From: Bacillus_P idriensis_A
GTDB lineage: Bacteria; Bacillota; Bacilli; Bacillales; Bacillaceae
Direction of reading: 5' to 3'
Assembly: GCF_050483325.1 (NCBI RefSeq)
Contig: NZ_JBCMYF010000024.1
Coordinates: forward strand, 62,001 to 126,000
Length of the DNA stretch: 64,000 nucleotides
The notes beneath the pieces were generated by a model, which ran no database searches, was not told the DNA's origin, and saw only the letters and a list, made by a program, of their open reading frames with translations. Positions 18,235-26,844 of the stretch are shown piece by piece (within the stretch, counting starts at the first letter, position 1; each line of letters starts with the position of its first letter). Made by a program: the position numbers and the translations under genes.

Positions 18235-18435
18235 ATGAGAGTAAAATGTGTTTTATGCGATAAAGTAGAAACCATAAATGACGAAACGCTTCAGGCGAAG
18301 AGGCTGAGAAACCGCCCGATTCATACGTATATGTGCAATGAGTGCGATTTAAGAATTGAAAACCGGACAATTGAACGTGCAAATACCGGTAATTTCAGAT
18401 TGTACAGAGATAAAAAAACAGAGGATAGCTGGTAG
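18235..18435 (+). CDS. ylaI: YlaI-like small zinc-ribbon protein
   Basis: 66-residue protein with two Cys pairs (CVLC and CNEC) spaced as in a zinc ribbon, followed by a basic tail. This is the YlaI (DUF2197) family, function unknown. Start at ATG 18235, with GAGGTG close upstream; two earlier ATGs at 18220 and 18223 overlap that ribosome site. Its stop codon shares one base with the GTG start of the next gene, so the two are probably co-translated. Confidence 0.85.
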   Translation: MRVKCVLCDKVETINDETLQAKRLRNRPIHTYMCNECDLRIENRTIERANTGNFRLYRDKKTEDSW

Positions 18436-18866
18436 TGGTTAAGAGGGGAGCTCTTATTGGCCTGATCAGCGGGACTGTTCTTGGTCTTTTTTTAAAATCT
18501 GCTGAATTAGTCAGCGGAGAAAAAGTCTACGTGCTTTTGCTTAACATTGATTTTATTTACAAAGAGCCCCTCCCTGAATTTATTGAATTTGTCCTCCATT
18601 TGACTGTAGCTGTCGTAATTGGAGTTCTATATGTTTTCACATTAACCTTTTTTTCTGTCACATCACAGACGAATAGATGGCTGACAGCATTTGTGCTGAC
18701 TCTGCCTGCTGTTTTATTATATTTCCCTTTAACGATCCTTGCTGTAAGAGAGACTCCGGCTATAGACGACTTTGCAGCACTTACATGGTGGACATCCGGG
18801 CACATTCTTTTTGCGGCTGCAATGGCTGCATCAGCTCATATTATGCACAAAAAAACACCTCATTAA
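18435..18866 (+). CDS. Four-helix membrane protein, unknown
   Basis: 143 residues with a Gly-rich first segment (GALIGLISGTVLGLFLK), then three clearly hydrophobic segments, ending in HIMHKKTPH. The pattern is that of a small conserved Bacillus membrane protein; I do not recognise the family. It starts with GTG, one base inside the ylaI stop, with GAGGAT eight bases upstream. A strong terminator overlaps its stop codon, so ylaI and this gene form a two-gene unit. Confidence 0.75.
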   Translation: MVKRGALIGLISGTVLGLFLKSAELVSGEKVYVLLLNIDFIYKEPLPEFIEFVLHLTVAVVIGVLYVFTLTFFSVTSQTNRWLTAFVLTLPAVLLYFPLTILAVRETPAIDDFAALTWWTSGHILFAAAMAASAHIMHKKTPH

Positions 18867-18876
18867 GAGGTGTTTT
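18852..18876. terminator. Bidirectional terminator
   Basis: Stem AAAACACCTC / GAGGTGTTTT with a five-base loop, between convergent genes and touching both stop codons. Confidence 0.88.
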
Positions 18877-19159
18877 ATTTGTAGTTCTGATACTTTTCAG
18901 GTTCTGCCTCAATCTGATCAATCATACTGTCGATTAATTCCACCGGAAACCTGAATGATTTTGTCTCGCCATTCAGTGTGAAGCTGACAAGATACATGAC
19001 ATCATCTTTGTGAACGTGAACATCGGCAAGATCATGGTTTTCTTTAAGCAATTCATCAAACAGCCTGAATGTATCAACTGCTGCAGTATCTTCAGGACGG
19101 GCATCCGCTACAACTTTAATGGAGAGCCAATTATAAAGCGAGTCCTGGAGAGATCTCAT
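18875..19159 (-). CDS. Conserved hypothetical protein downstream of ylaH
   Basis: 94-residue soluble acidic protein starting RSLQDSLYNWLSIKVVADARP and containing NGETKSFRFPVELIDSMIDQ. No known motif. Its ATG overlaps the ylaH stop by four bases (ATGA), so it is translationally coupled to ylaH, and it ends at a terminator. It therefore looks like a real gene, the third in a typA-direction cluster. Confidence 0.72.
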   Translation of the reverse strand: MRSLQDSLYNWLSIKVVADARPEDTAAVDTFRLFDELLKENHDLADVHVHKDDVMYLVSFTLNGETKSFRFPVELIDSMIDQIEAEPEKYQNYK

Positions 19160-19479
19160 GTTGCAGCATTCCGCTCAGCTTTTTTGGACTGGTGCAGACG
19201 AATCTTATAGATGATTAAGATGAGTGCTGCAACAATAAGTCCTTCTGCCACAGGAAGAAATGCACCTAAAAAGGTTAAAACTGTACACCCGAACATTAAG
19301 AACAAATAGATAACAATTGCCTTTAAGAGAGGCAGCTTTTTAGCAAACCCCAGCTTAAATACGACAATTGATAATCCGAGAATGACCAAGTATAAAATAT
19401 TTGCCCCCATTTGAGTATCAGGTTCAGTTGCCGTATAAATGGCATACGCAACCGGCCACATACTTTCGTAAACGTTCAT
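19156..19479 (-). CDS. ylaH: YlaH-like membrane protein
   Basis: 107-residue protein with three membrane segments and the conserved stretch LGFAKKLPLLKAIVIYLFL, then GCTVLTFLGAFLPVAEGL and a basic end (RLHQSKKAERN). It matches B. subtilis YlaH as remembered, including position after typA. Function unknown. Start ATG with GGAGGGG upstream. Overlaps the next gene by four bases. Confidence 0.88.
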   Translation of the reverse strand: MNVYESMWPVAYAIYTATEPDTQMGANILYLVILGLSIVVFKLGFAKKLPLLKAIVIYLFLMFGCTVLTFLGAFLPVAEGLIVAALILIIYKIRLHQSKKAERNAAT

Positions 19480-19516
19480 CCCGTGTTCCCCTCCATTGCA
19501 TGTCTAGGGTTATCTC

Positions 19517-21361
19517 TTACAGCAAGCCAGCTAATTTTTTCTTCTTAGCTTGTTTTTCGCGCTCATTTTTATCAAGAATTTTCTTTCTTAAACGAATAGA
19601 AGTCGGTGTAAGCTCACAGTACTCATCATCGTTCAAGTATTCAAGAGACTCTTCAAGAGACATGATGCGGGGTTTTTTCATTGTGCTTGTTTGGTCTTTA
19701 TTTGCAGAACGGATATTTGTTTGCTGCTTCATTCTGCAGATGTTGACAACAAGATCATTTTCACGGTTGTGTTCTCCGACGATCATGCCTTCATACACGT
19801 CTTTACCAGCATCAAGGAAAATGATTCCGCGGTCTTCAACACCTTGAATACCATAAGTTGTTGATTTTCCGTTTTCCATAGAGATTAACACACCTTGACG
19901 GCGTCCTCCAACTTGACCAGGCTGCATTGGCTGGTAGCTGTCAAAGGTATGGTTAATGATCCCGAATCCGCGAGTGATTGACATGAATTCTGTAGAGTAG
20001 CCGATTAATCCGCGTGCAGGCACGTTGAAAATTAAACGGACTTGACCGTTGCCGTTGTTGATCATATCAAGCATTTCACCTTTGCGGGCACCGATTGATT
20101 CCATAACAGAACCAGTATGCTCCTCAGGAACATCAATTTGAACGCGCTCAACAGGCTCACATCTTACACCATCAATTTCTTTTACGATAACTTCAGGTTT
20201 AGATACTTGAAGCTCATAGCCTTCGCGGCGCATGTTCTCGATTAAAATTGAAAGATGAAGCTCTCCGCGGCCTGAAACGATCCATGCATCCGGAGATTCT
20301 GTGTTTTCTACGCGCAAACTAACATCAGTCTGCAATTGAGACATTAAACGCTCTTCAATTTTACGTGAAGTCACATATTTTCCTTCACGGCCTGCAAATG
20401 GACTGTTGTTTACAACAAATGTCATTTGAAGAGTAGGCTCATCAATGCGAAGGATCGGCAATGCTTCCTGATGCTCAACAGGGCAAACTGTTTCCCCGAC
20501 GTTGATATCTTCCATTCCGGAAACCGCCACTAGATCTCCCGCTTTTGCGCTTTCAATTTCTACGCGTTTTAAGCCCTGGAAACCGAATAATTTTGTTACA
20601 CGGAAGTTTTTGAAAGAACCGTCGATTTTCATTAATGAAACCTGCTGTCCTACTTCCATTGTTCCGCGGAATACGCGTCCGATTCCAATACGTCCAACGT
20701 AGTCATTGTAATCAAGCAATGCTACCTGGAATTGAAGAGGCTCATCTGTGTTATCAACAGGAGCTGGAATGTGCTCAACAATTGAATCAAACAATGAAAC
20801 CATGTTCTCTTCCTGATCAGCCGGATCCGGGCTTGTGCTTGCTGTTCCGTTCATAGCTGAAGCAAAGATAACCGGGAACTCAAGCTGCTCTTCTGAGGCA
20901 TCAAGTTCAATAAATAAATCAAGAACTTCGTCTACTACTTCTTCTGGACGGGCAAAATCACGGTCGATTTTGTTTACAACAACGATTGGCGTTAAGTTTT
21001 GCTCAAGCGCTTTTTTAAGAACAAAGCGTGTTTGAGGCATACATCCTTCATAAGCGTCAACAACAAGCAATACGCCGTCAACCATTTTCATGATGCGCTC
21101 AACTTCGCCGCCGAAGTCGGCATGTCCTGGTGTATCCATGATGTTGATGCGTGTATCTTTATAATTAATTGCCGTATTTTTTGCTAAGATCGTAATTCCG
21201 CGCTCGCGCTCTAAATCATTGGAATCCATCGCTCTTTCAGCAACTTGTTCGTTCGCACGGAACGTACCTGCCTGATGAAGCATTTTGTCGACAAGAGTCG
21301 TTTTTCCGTGGTCTACGTGGGCAATAATAGCAATGTTTCGAATATCATTTCGAAGTTTCAC
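19517..21361 (-). CDS. typA: Ribosome-associated GTPase TypA/BipA
   Basis: Translational GTPase that helps 50S subunit assembly, especially in the cold and under stress. GTPase motifs: G1 AHVDHGKTTL, G2 ERGITI, G3 DTPGHADF, G4 NKIDRD. EF-G-like domains II, III and V and the TypA-specific C-terminal domain follow, with GRGELHLSILIENMRREGYE typical. 614 residues, the usual size (B. subtilis ylaG). A good promoter lies 37 bases upstream. Confidence 0.97.
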   Translation of the reverse strand: MKLRNDIRNIAIIAHVDHGKTTLVDKMLHQAGTFRANEQVAERAMDSNDLERERGITILAKNTAINYKDTRINIMDTPGHADFGGEVERIMKMVDGVLLVVDAYEGCMPQTRFVLKKALEQNLTPIVVVNKIDRDFARPEEVVDEVLDLFIELDASEEQLEFPVIFASAMNGTASTSPDPADQEENMVSLFDSIVEHIPAPVDNTDEPLQFQVALLDYNDYVGRIGIGRVFRGTMEVGQQVSLMKIDGSFKNFRVTKLFGFQGLKRVEIESAKAGDLVAVSGMEDINVGETVCPVEHQEALPILRIDEPTLQMTFVVNNSPFAGREGKYVTSRKIEERLMSQLQTDVSLRVENTESPDAWIVSGRGELHLSILIENMRREGYELQVSKPEVIVKEIDGVRCEPVERVQIDVPEEHTGSVMESIGARKGEMLDMINNGNGQVRLIFNVPARGLIGYSTEFMSITRGFGIINHTFDSYQPMQPGQVGGRRQGVLISMENGKSTTYGIQGVEDRGIIFLDAGKDVYEGMIVGEHNRENDLVVNICRMKQQTNIRSANKDQTSTMKKPRIMSLEESLEYLNDDEYCELTPTSIRLRKKILDKNEREKQAKKKKLAGLL

Positions 21362-21397
21362 ATTTTCATCTCCTAAAAAATTAAAATAACCTTATGT

Positions 21398-21403
21398 ATT
21401 ATA
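21398..21403 (-). promoter_or_regulatory. Extended -10 promoter of typA
   Basis: Minus-strand TGGTATAAT, an extended -10 with a perfect TATAAT (21403-21398). The -35 region is a T-rich stretch without a clear TTGACA match. Confidence 0.5.
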
Positions 21404-21489
21404 CCACAAACTTTTATAGAAAAAAGGAATCATTTTATGTAAACTGATAAATGGGGCAAAAATTGCTGTCCAAACGGTTATGGAAGGGG

Positions 21490-21687
21490 ATGAAAAATCA
21501 GATGAAATCTGGAAAATGGATCTTCTTTCTTTTAGCATTCATTGCAGCCGGATCGATGGTTAGCGTCGGCATTGCAGTTGGTGAAAGAAGTATATTAGGC
21601 ATCGTGATCTCTATTCTTGCCCTTATTGCAGCAATGGGCTTTGGATTTTCAGCAAAAAAGAAAATGCGCGATAAAGGTATTCTTTAA
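21490..21687 (+). CDS. ylaF: YlaF-like small membrane protein
   Basis: About 65 residues with two hydrophobic segments (WIFFLLAFIAAGSMVSVGIAV and a second Ile/Ala-rich one) and the C-terminal KKKMRDKGIL that matches B. subtilis YlaF. Function unknown. The start is uncertain: ATG 21490 directly abuts GGAAGGGG, ATG 21502 lies 12-14 bases beyond it; 21490 is used here. Divergent from typA, followed by a clear terminator. Confidence 0.8.
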   Translation: MKNQMKSGKWIFFLLAFIAAGSMVSVGIAVGERSILGIVISILALIAAMGFGFSAKKKMRDKGIL

Positions 21688-21690
21688 TAA

Positions 21691-21719
21691 AAATCGGAGC
21701 TATGTCTCCGATTTTTTTT
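21691..21719 (+). terminator. Terminator of ylaF
   Basis: Stem AAATCGGAG / CTCCGATTT, then a run of T. Confidence 0.9.
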
Positions 21720-21780
21720 ATTTGTTTAAGAAATTATAAAAGGGAATAGGTTGTGGATAATAAAATAAAGTTATCCACGG

Positions 21781-21896
21781 CAAGCGGAAGCGCCTAGATC
21801 CTCGGTCAGAACGAATCCGCCAATAAAGTCAAACCCGGACTTTTCTGTCGGATTCTTATCTGCCTGTCGGATCTGACCAAGGCGCTTGCGCTTTTG
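21781..21896. repeat. REP/MITE-like element with inverted ends
   Basis: About 115 bases with imperfect inverted ends: AAGCGGAAGCGCCT at 21782 and, inverted, AAGCGCAAGCGCCTTGGTCAG at 21893-21873; GGTCAGA recurs inside both arms, and TCCGACAG occurs twice more. I recall similar GCGCC-TTGGTCAGATCCGACAGGC elements as dispersed repeats in Bacillaceae genomes. Non-coding. Confidence 0.6.
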
Positions 21897-21907
21897 TTCT
21901 TATCCGC

Positions 21908-21930
21908 ATAAAAACCCCTTTAAAAGGGGC
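21908..21930 (-). terminator. Terminator of the GNAT-suhB unit
   Basis: Minus-strand CCCCTTTTAAAGGGG hairpin followed by TTTTT, just past the acetyltransferase stop. Confidence 0.75.
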
Positions 21931-22385
21931 TATACAGGTTTTACTGAGATTATATACTCTTTTCCATGTGTATCTTTTTCAGATTTAAGCTGTTCAAATC
22001 CGCAGATTCCGAGAAATTGCAGCCAGTCAAGCCTGGATGCCGGACAGCCGGCAAAGATTGCTTTGTGCCCATCCTGTTTTAATACAGCGGATATCTGGCC
22101 GATTATTTCTTTGCCCATGCCTTGTTTCCGGTGCTGATGATCGATCAGGACCGTTCCAATCCACGGTTTCTCATTAGAGGGAGCCCAATCAAGATGAAAC
22201 GAGATGCCTATCATTTCATTTGACTTCATCCAGACAAGCCAGTTGCCGTTATACATTTTATAAGATGTCCTATACTCTTCTGCTTCATCTGGTCTGCACT
22301 CTTCTTTTTGCCACGTTTCGCTTGAACATATCAGTTCTGCCAAAAAGGGATAGTCCGAATCTTCAAATGGACGGGATTTCAGCAT
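21930..22385 (-). CDS. GNAT family N-acetyltransferase
   Basis: 151-residue GNAT fold protein. N-terminal KSRPFEDSDYPFLAEL, the beta4-alpha3 acetyl-CoA site HRKQGMGKEIIGQ (the Q/R-x-x-G-x-G/A motif), then LDWLQFLGICGFEQL. The acceptor substrate cannot be inferred. Its ATG follows the suhB stop codon with no gap (TAAATG), so it is coupled to suhB; a terminator closes the pair. Confidence 0.82.
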   Translation of the reverse strand: MLKSRPFEDSDYPFLAELICSSETWQKEECRPDEAEEYRTSYKMYNGNWLVWMKSNEMIGISFHLDWAPSNEKPWIGTVLIDHQHRKQGMGKEIIGQISAVLKQDGHKAIFAGCPASRLDWLQFLGICGFEQLKSEKDTHGKEYIISVKPV

Positions 22386-23177
22386 TTACTTGTGCAGATA
22401 ATCCTTTAGAATGGTCGAATGAATTCCTTTTTTCCCAACGAAAATACTGTTTTGTCCAAGCAGATTTATTTTTTCTCCATCTAAAGTTGTTGCTTTTGCC
22501 CCAACTTCTTCAAGTAAAATCAGACCGGCAGCAAAATCCCAGGGTGCGAGTCTGAGCGTAATATACGCGTCAAGCCTGCCAGATGCAACGTAAGCAAATT
22601 CAAGTGTTGCCGACCCATATGACCTTGTCCCTCTCACCGCTTTTGCGACAGGAACTAATAAGTTATGATCAAATCGTTTATTTTCCATGACCCATGTTGC
22701 ATTCAAAGCAATCACAGCCTGGTTTAACGGGACATCCTTAAGTTCAGGAAGTTTATAATCATTCATAAATGCACCATTGCCCCTGACAGCATGGTACAGC
22801 TCATCATGTACAACGTCATAGATAAGACCAACTTGTCCAACCCCATCTTCATAAATACCAATTGAGATGGCGAAATTCCTTTGCTGATGAACAAAGTTCA
22901 TTGTCCCGTCAATCGGGTCCACAATCCAGACGATTCCCTCTAAAGACTGAATGTCGTGGCCAAAACCTTCTTCCCCAAGAATTCGATGCTCTGGATAGGT
23001 TTCATTAATTTTTGAAATCAAATATTGCTCGGTTTCTTTATCCATATTGGTAACAAGATCATCCGGATTCGATTTAGACTGGATTTGGAGCACATTCTGA
23101 AAGGACTGGCGGATTGTTTCTCCTGCTGTATATATCCATGATTTTGCATCACTTTCGATCTTAGACCAATTTGCCAT
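22386..23177 (-). CDS. suhB: Inositol-1-monophosphatase family protein
   Basis: Mg-dependent, Li-sensitive phosphatase superfamily. The 263-residue protein has the metal-binding motif EEGFG followed by IVWIVDPIDGTMNFVH and the C-terminal PWDFAAGLILLEE. B. subtilis has the homologue yktC at this place. Physiological substrate in Bacillus is not settled (inositol phosphate or another sugar phosphate). Directly upstream of the GNAT gene. Confidence 0.93.
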   Translation of the reverse strand: MANWSKIESDAKSWIYTAGETIRQSFQNVLQIQSKSNPDDLVTNMDKETEQYLISKINETYPEHRILGEEGFGHDIQSLEGIVWIVDPIDGTMNFVHQQRNFAISIGIYEDGVGQVGLIYDVVHDELYHAVRGNGAFMNDYKLPELKDVPLNQAVIALNATWVMENKRFDHNLLVPVAKAVRGTRSYGSATLEFAYVASGRLDAYITLRLAPWDFAAGLILLEEVGAKATTLDGEKINLLGQNSIFVGKKGIHSTILKDYLHK

Positions 23178-23292
23178 GTATAAACCTTCTTTCTATGTAG
23201 ATAAGCTGCTTATATAAATTAAGAATAACGCAAGGAAATTATGGAAAGCAAGCAAAGGGCGCCTCCTGGTCCTCAAAAATTATTTGCTCAGA

Positions 23293-23319
23293 TAAAAACG
23301 AACCCTGTAGCGAGGTTCG
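23293..23319 (-). terminator. Terminator of the 62-residue gene
   Basis: Minus-strand CGAACC, loop, GGGTTCG, then TTTTT. Confidence 0.65.
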
Positions 23320-23334
23320 CTTTGTTTGAAGCAT

Positions 23335-23523
23335 TTAAGCCTGCAGTCTTAGCCATTCTTTTCTTAATCTTTCAAGCTTTCGTTTGCATTCATTCTTCTT
23401 TGTTTCATCATTTTCGCTCATGGCGTCATAAAGGGTGGCCAATTCATAATCTAATTCAAGTTTCAGCACCCCAATACGATTATCCGATTCCTTTTGTCCA
23501 GTAGTTTTTACAATTTGCTTCAT
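23335..23523 (-). CDS. Small coiled-coil protein (YkzI position)
   Basis: 62-residue highly charged, helical protein rich in Lys and Glu (KKNECKRKLERLRKEWLRLQ at the end), probably a short coiled coil. Between suhB and yktB, the place where I recall ykzI in B. subtilis; sequence identity to YkzI was not checked. ATG with AAAGGGGCGG upstream, and a terminator follows, so expression is likely. Function unknown. Confidence 0.68.
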   Translation of the reverse strand: MKQIVKTTGQKESDNRIGVLKLELDYELATLYDAMSENDETKKNECKRKLERLRKEWLRLQA

Positions 23524-23712
23524 CTTTCTACCGCCCCTTTCAAATATTGTCTATAATAGTTATCCAGCGACTTTTCTTTTAACGAAATTTTCTGATATTT
23601 TTATATATGATATGAAACTTGAAAATAGGATGCAACTTGGAACTGAAAATTGTGTATTTACCTATTACTTATTTAATACCACATTCTCAAAGTGTCGAAA
23701 CGTGCAAGTTTC

Positions 23713-23742
23713 TTTCGAATATGCGTGCTGGTGTGCTAAAAT
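23713..23742 (+). promoter_or_regulatory. Promoter of yktB
   Basis: TTTCGA (23713-23718), 18-base spacer, TAAAAT (23737-23742) with extended TGC before it; 33 bases upstream of the start codon. Confidence 0.5.
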
Positions 23743-23775
23743 GTTCGCATGCACTGTGATCAGGAGGTTGGAGAG

Positions 23776-24414
23776 ATGGACTTTAAAGGTTTTACAAATG
23801 AAGATTTTGATGTTTTTAAAATAGCCGGATTAGATGAGCGAATGGAAGCTTTAATTCAAATAATTAGACCAAAGCTTGAGCAGTTAGGTGAAAGATTTGC
23901 ATCTGATCTCTCAGGAATGACCGGGGATGAAATGTATGCACACGTTGCAAAGCATGCCCGCCGTTCAGTTAACCCGCCTAAAGATACATGGGTAGCTTTT
24001 GCAAGCAATAAACGCGGATATAAAATGCTGCCCCATTTTCAAATCGGCTTATGGGAAACCCATGCTTTTGCCTGGTTTGCGGTTATTTATGAATCGCCTG
24101 TAAAAGACCAGTACGGTGCTGAGCTTGCAAAAAACTGGAGTAAAATGCGATCAGGGATCCCGGATCATTTCGTCTGGTCGGGTGACCATACAAAACCCGA
24201 TGTATCTGTTCAAAAAAACTTGAGCGAGGATGATTTCAAGAAAATGTTTGAACGCCTTCAAACCGTCAAAAAAGCGGAACTATTATGCGGTATTAAAATT
24301 GAGCGCGAGGATGCCGTTAAAATGAACGGAAAAGAATTTACAGATAAAATAGAAGAAACATTCAAAACGCTCCTGCCTCTTTATACTATTGCTCAAAAGG
24401 CTGCCGTGTCATAA
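23776..24414 (+). CDS. yktB: YktB family protein (DUF1054)
   Basis: 212-residue conserved protein of unknown function. Stretches such as FKGFTNEDFDVFKIAGLDER, then MYAHVAKHARRSVNPPKDTWVAFA and LPHFQIGLWETHAFAWFAV, match the YktB/UPF0637 family as remembered. Start ATG 23776 has AGGAGG eight bases upstream and a promoter ahead; the earlier ATG at 23749 lies between promoter and ribosome site. Convergent with yktA across a perfect terminator. Confidence 0.92.
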   Translation: MDFKGFTNEDFDVFKIAGLDERMEALIQIIRPKLEQLGERFASDLSGMTGDEMYAHVAKHARRSVNPPKDTWVAFASNKRGYKMLPHFQIGLWETHAFAWFAVIYESPVKDQYGAELAKNWSKMRSGIPDHFVWSGDHTKPDVSVQKNLSEDDFKKMFERLQTVKKAELLCGIKIEREDAVKMNGKEFTDKIEETFKTLLPLYTIAQKAAVS

Positions 24415-24435
24415 AATTTCTTCTTTTAATTACAC

Positions 24436-24462
24436 AAAAGGACGGGATAAACCCGTCCTTTT
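24436..24462. terminator. Bidirectional terminator between yktB and yktA
   Basis: Perfect stem AAAAGGACGGG / CCCGTCCTTTT with a five-base loop. Confidence 0.92.
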
Positions 24463-24730
24463 ACATTTTGATCTGGTCAGAATCGCTGCTTTCCCTGCTC
24501 TTTTTAATCGCGCGGTAGGAAGAATACCCGCTCATTTCTTCAAAATCATCGCAAAGATTTTTCTCTTCTGCTTTGCTCGGGACAATCTCCTTGAATCTCC
24601 GGTACGCTTTCATTAAATCTTCCCGGCTGATTCCTTTTTCATATGCTTTTTCAATCGATTGGAAAAATGCAATCACATCAATAATTTCATTTGTGCTCCA
24701 ATCAGGCTGAATCGGGTATTGATAATCCAT
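24461..24730 (-). CDS. yktA: YktA family protein (UPF0223)
   Basis: 89-residue soluble protein, YQYPIQPDWSTNEIIDVIAF at the N-terminus and FKEIVPSKAEEK in the middle, typical of the UPF0223 family. Function unknown. In B. subtilis yktA adjoins speA; here a 22-kb catabolic island separates them. It is the last conserved-backbone gene before that island. Confidence 0.93.
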   Translation of the reverse strand: MDYQYPIQPDWSTNEIIDVIAFFQSIEKAYEKGISREDLMKAYRRFKEIVPSKAEEKNLCDDFEEMSGYSSYRAIKKSRESSDSDQIKM

Positions 24731-24765
24731 TGTTCCTCACCTGCCTTTTCCTGTTGAGTGGTAAG

Positions 24766-25722
24766 TTAACTCCACTTTTGTCTTATCTCGGAGGCCTCAG
24801 TGATCATCCTCGACATAAGCTGTTCGACGCTTGGCACATCGCGGATTAAGCCTGTTACTTGACCGGCCCAGGCAAAACCATTGTCTATCATACCATCATA
24901 TATGTATCTTTTGTTAGCATGTCCGCTAATATAATCTTTAAGCTCTTCATAATCTGCCTGTTTTTGCTCCATCTCCAATATTTTGGCTGTCCAAGGTCCA
25001 GAAAGAGCTCTTGCCGGGGCACCGATACTGCGTTTAATGACAACGGTATCGCGTTCTGAACTGTTTACTAGAGCATGTTTGTATTCCGAATGAGCATGAA
25101 CACACTCCTTTGTTGCAATAAACCGCGTTCCCATTTCGATACCTTCTGCTCCAAGACTAAGAGCAGCCATAAGACCCCTGCCATCGCCAATCCCTCCTGA
25201 TGCAATAACAGGAATCGACACAGAATCAACTACTTGCGGAATTAATACGAACGTCCCGGTATCATCTCTCCCCAGGTGGCCTCCTCCTTCTTGTCCAACA
25301 ACCATGACGGCGTCAGCTCCAAGCTCTTCCGCTTTCTCAGCCTGTCTTCTGGCAGCGACCAGAACAAGTTTTTTTACGTTTACCCCTTTTAATTGATCAA
25401 ATATAGCGGAAGGATTGCCTCCTGTCATTGAAATCACCGGCACTTTTTCTTCAATTGCCACATCCAGCAAATCTGAGTAGGGTCTGCCGTGCTGACCGAC
25501 CGCAAAATTCACCCCAAAAGGCTTATTTGTTTTTCTGCGGACTTTTGCAATCTCTTCCCGAAGCAGTTCAGGTTCCCCAAGAGACATGGCAGTTATTTGG
25601 CCGAGTCCCCCTGCGTTTGATACAGCAGCTGCCAAATCTGAATAGGCAAGGTATGCGAGTCCGCCCTGAACGATTGGGTATTGAATATTCAATAGCTCAG
25701 TCACTCTTGTCTCCCATTTCAT
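24766..25722 (-). CDS. Nitronate monooxygenase / FabK-like flavoprotein
   Basis: FMN-binding TIM-barrel protein of 318 residues. Motifs: PIVQGGLAYLAYSDLAAAVS, AGGLGQITAM, the catalytic-His loop GQEGGGHLGRDD, and phosphate-binding IPVIASGGIGDGRG and GAEGIEMGTRFIAT. The family includes nitronate monooxygenases, enoyl-ACP reductase II and enoyl-CoA-oxidising relatives; the exact reaction cannot be assigned. It stands at the left end of the catabolic island, 116 bases after the lactonase-like gene and beyond a terminator, so it may be a separate unit. Confidence 0.82.
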   Translation of the reverse strand: MKWETRVTELLNIQYPIVQGGLAYLAYSDLAAAVSNAGGLGQITAMSLGEPELLREEIAKVRRKTNKPFGVNFAVGQHGRPYSDLLDVAIEEKVPVISMTGGNPSAIFDQLKGVNVKKLVLVAARRQAEKAEELGADAVMVVGQEGGGHLGRDDTGTFVLIPQVVDSVSIPVIASGGIGDGRGLMAALSLGAEGIEMGTRFIATKECVHAHSEYKHALVNSSERDTVVIKRSIGAPARALSGPWTAKILEMEQKQADYEELKDYISGHANKRYIYDGMIDNGFAWAGQVTGLIRDVPSVEQLMSRMITEASEIRQKWS

Positions 25723-25806
25723 AAAAATTCCCCTTTCATTCTTACAATTGAAACAATCCTCATCTACTCACATTCTCTATTTGTGATTTATCTCCTTTAA
25801 AGAGAA

Positions 25807-25832
25807 TGAAAAAAGGCAGCAGAAGCTGCCTC
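25807..25832 (-). terminator. Terminator after the phosphotriesterase-like gene
   Basis: Minus-strand GGCAGC / GCTGCC stem with four-base loop, followed by TTTTTTC. Confidence 0.8.
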
Positions 25833-25838
25833 AAATCT

Positions 25839-26840
25839 TCAAGAATTGATTTTTGCTTCCTGATGAAAAAACAGTTTCGAAGGATTGATATAAAGCATCG
25901 TCCGGATGTTTTCTTCAGGCATCCCCTGTTTCCGAAGCTCCGGGATAATATTTTCAAATAGGTGGGCAGGATGCCAGTTTTTCATTTTTTCCTGAATCAC
26001 CTCAGGCAGAACTAACGGCCTTCCCATCCAATGATTAACCGTGTCATGCGACAGCATGATTTGATCTGTATAGCCGAGGGATACTAATTTCAGCAGCGTT
26101 TTAATCCGTTCGTCATCATTTGGAGCCCCTGCCATGCCCTGAATGCCAAAGCGGTCTAAGGCAATGAATGCCCCTTTTTCCAAAACTTTCAAGTGATACT
26201 CTATATCTGTATTGCCGCACATATGGCCAATCACAATTTTATTAGGATCACAGCCAAGCTCAATCAGTAATTCAACTTGTTCCGGTCCCATTGTCCCTTC
26301 TTGTGTATGAGTAAGGATGACCGTGCCTTCCTCTCGCTGGACCCGTGCAGCAGCTTTAAAGAACATTCGCTCATACTCAGTAATCACTCCTTTACTTGAA
26401 GCAAGCTTGATAATGCCTGGTTTTATTCCGGTATTCCTGATTCCTTCTGTAATCTCTTTTTTAAACATCTCATAAATTTCTTCTTCAGCTGTACCGAGTC
26501 CCTGCCTGAATTTAAAATACGGCGCTGCACCTTCTCCTTCGAAATAAAAACCTGTTGCGCACACAATCTGAAGTCCTGTCCGCTCAGATATTTCCTTTAA
26601 TAGCTCAGGGTTTCTGCCACATTCGTTCGGTGTTGGATCGACTACTGTGTCAACCCCGAGACTCATGAGCTCCAGCGCAATCGTAATCCCTGTCTCAAGG
26701 GCATCCTGTTCATCAAAGCCTCCCAGGGAGTCATCGCCGTGGAAGCCTGGATAGCCAAACACAAAGTGTTCATGTATTAACGTTTTGCCAAGCTGATCCG
26801 CTTCTATAGGTCCAGTTACTGTTTCAACAGAATGCTTCAT
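25839..26840 (-). CDS. Phosphotriesterase-like hydrolase (candidate lactonase)
   Basis: Binuclear-metal amidohydrolase of 333 residues. All six expected ligands are present: H23 and H25 in LIHEHF, the carbamylated K145 in GIIKLA, H178 in ILTHTQEG, H206 in VIGHMCGN, and D266 in LSHDTVNH. The family splits into true phosphotriesterases and phosphotriesterase-like lactonases that open gamma/delta-lactones and acyl-homoserine lactones. It starts four bases after an acyl-CoA ligase stop, so opening a lactone whose free acid is then CoA-activated is a reasonable inference. Substrate unproven. Confidence 0.85.
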   Translation of the reverse strand: MKHSVETVTGPIEADQLGKTLIHEHFVFGYPGFHGDDSLGGFDEQDALETGITIALELMSLGVDTVVDPTPNECGRNPELLKEISERTGLQIVCATGFYFEGEGAAPYFKFRQGLGTAEEEIYEMFKKEITEGIRNTGIKPGIIKLASSKGVITEYERMFFKAAARVQREEGTVILTHTQEGTMGPEQVELLIELGCDPNKIVIGHMCGNTDIEYHLKVLEKGAFIALDRFGIQGMAGAPNDDERIKTLLKLVSLGYTDQIMLSHDTVNHWMGRPLVLPEVIQEKMKNWHPAHLFENIIPELRKQGMPEENIRTMLYINPSKLFFHQEAKINS

Positions 26841-26844
26841 TCTC

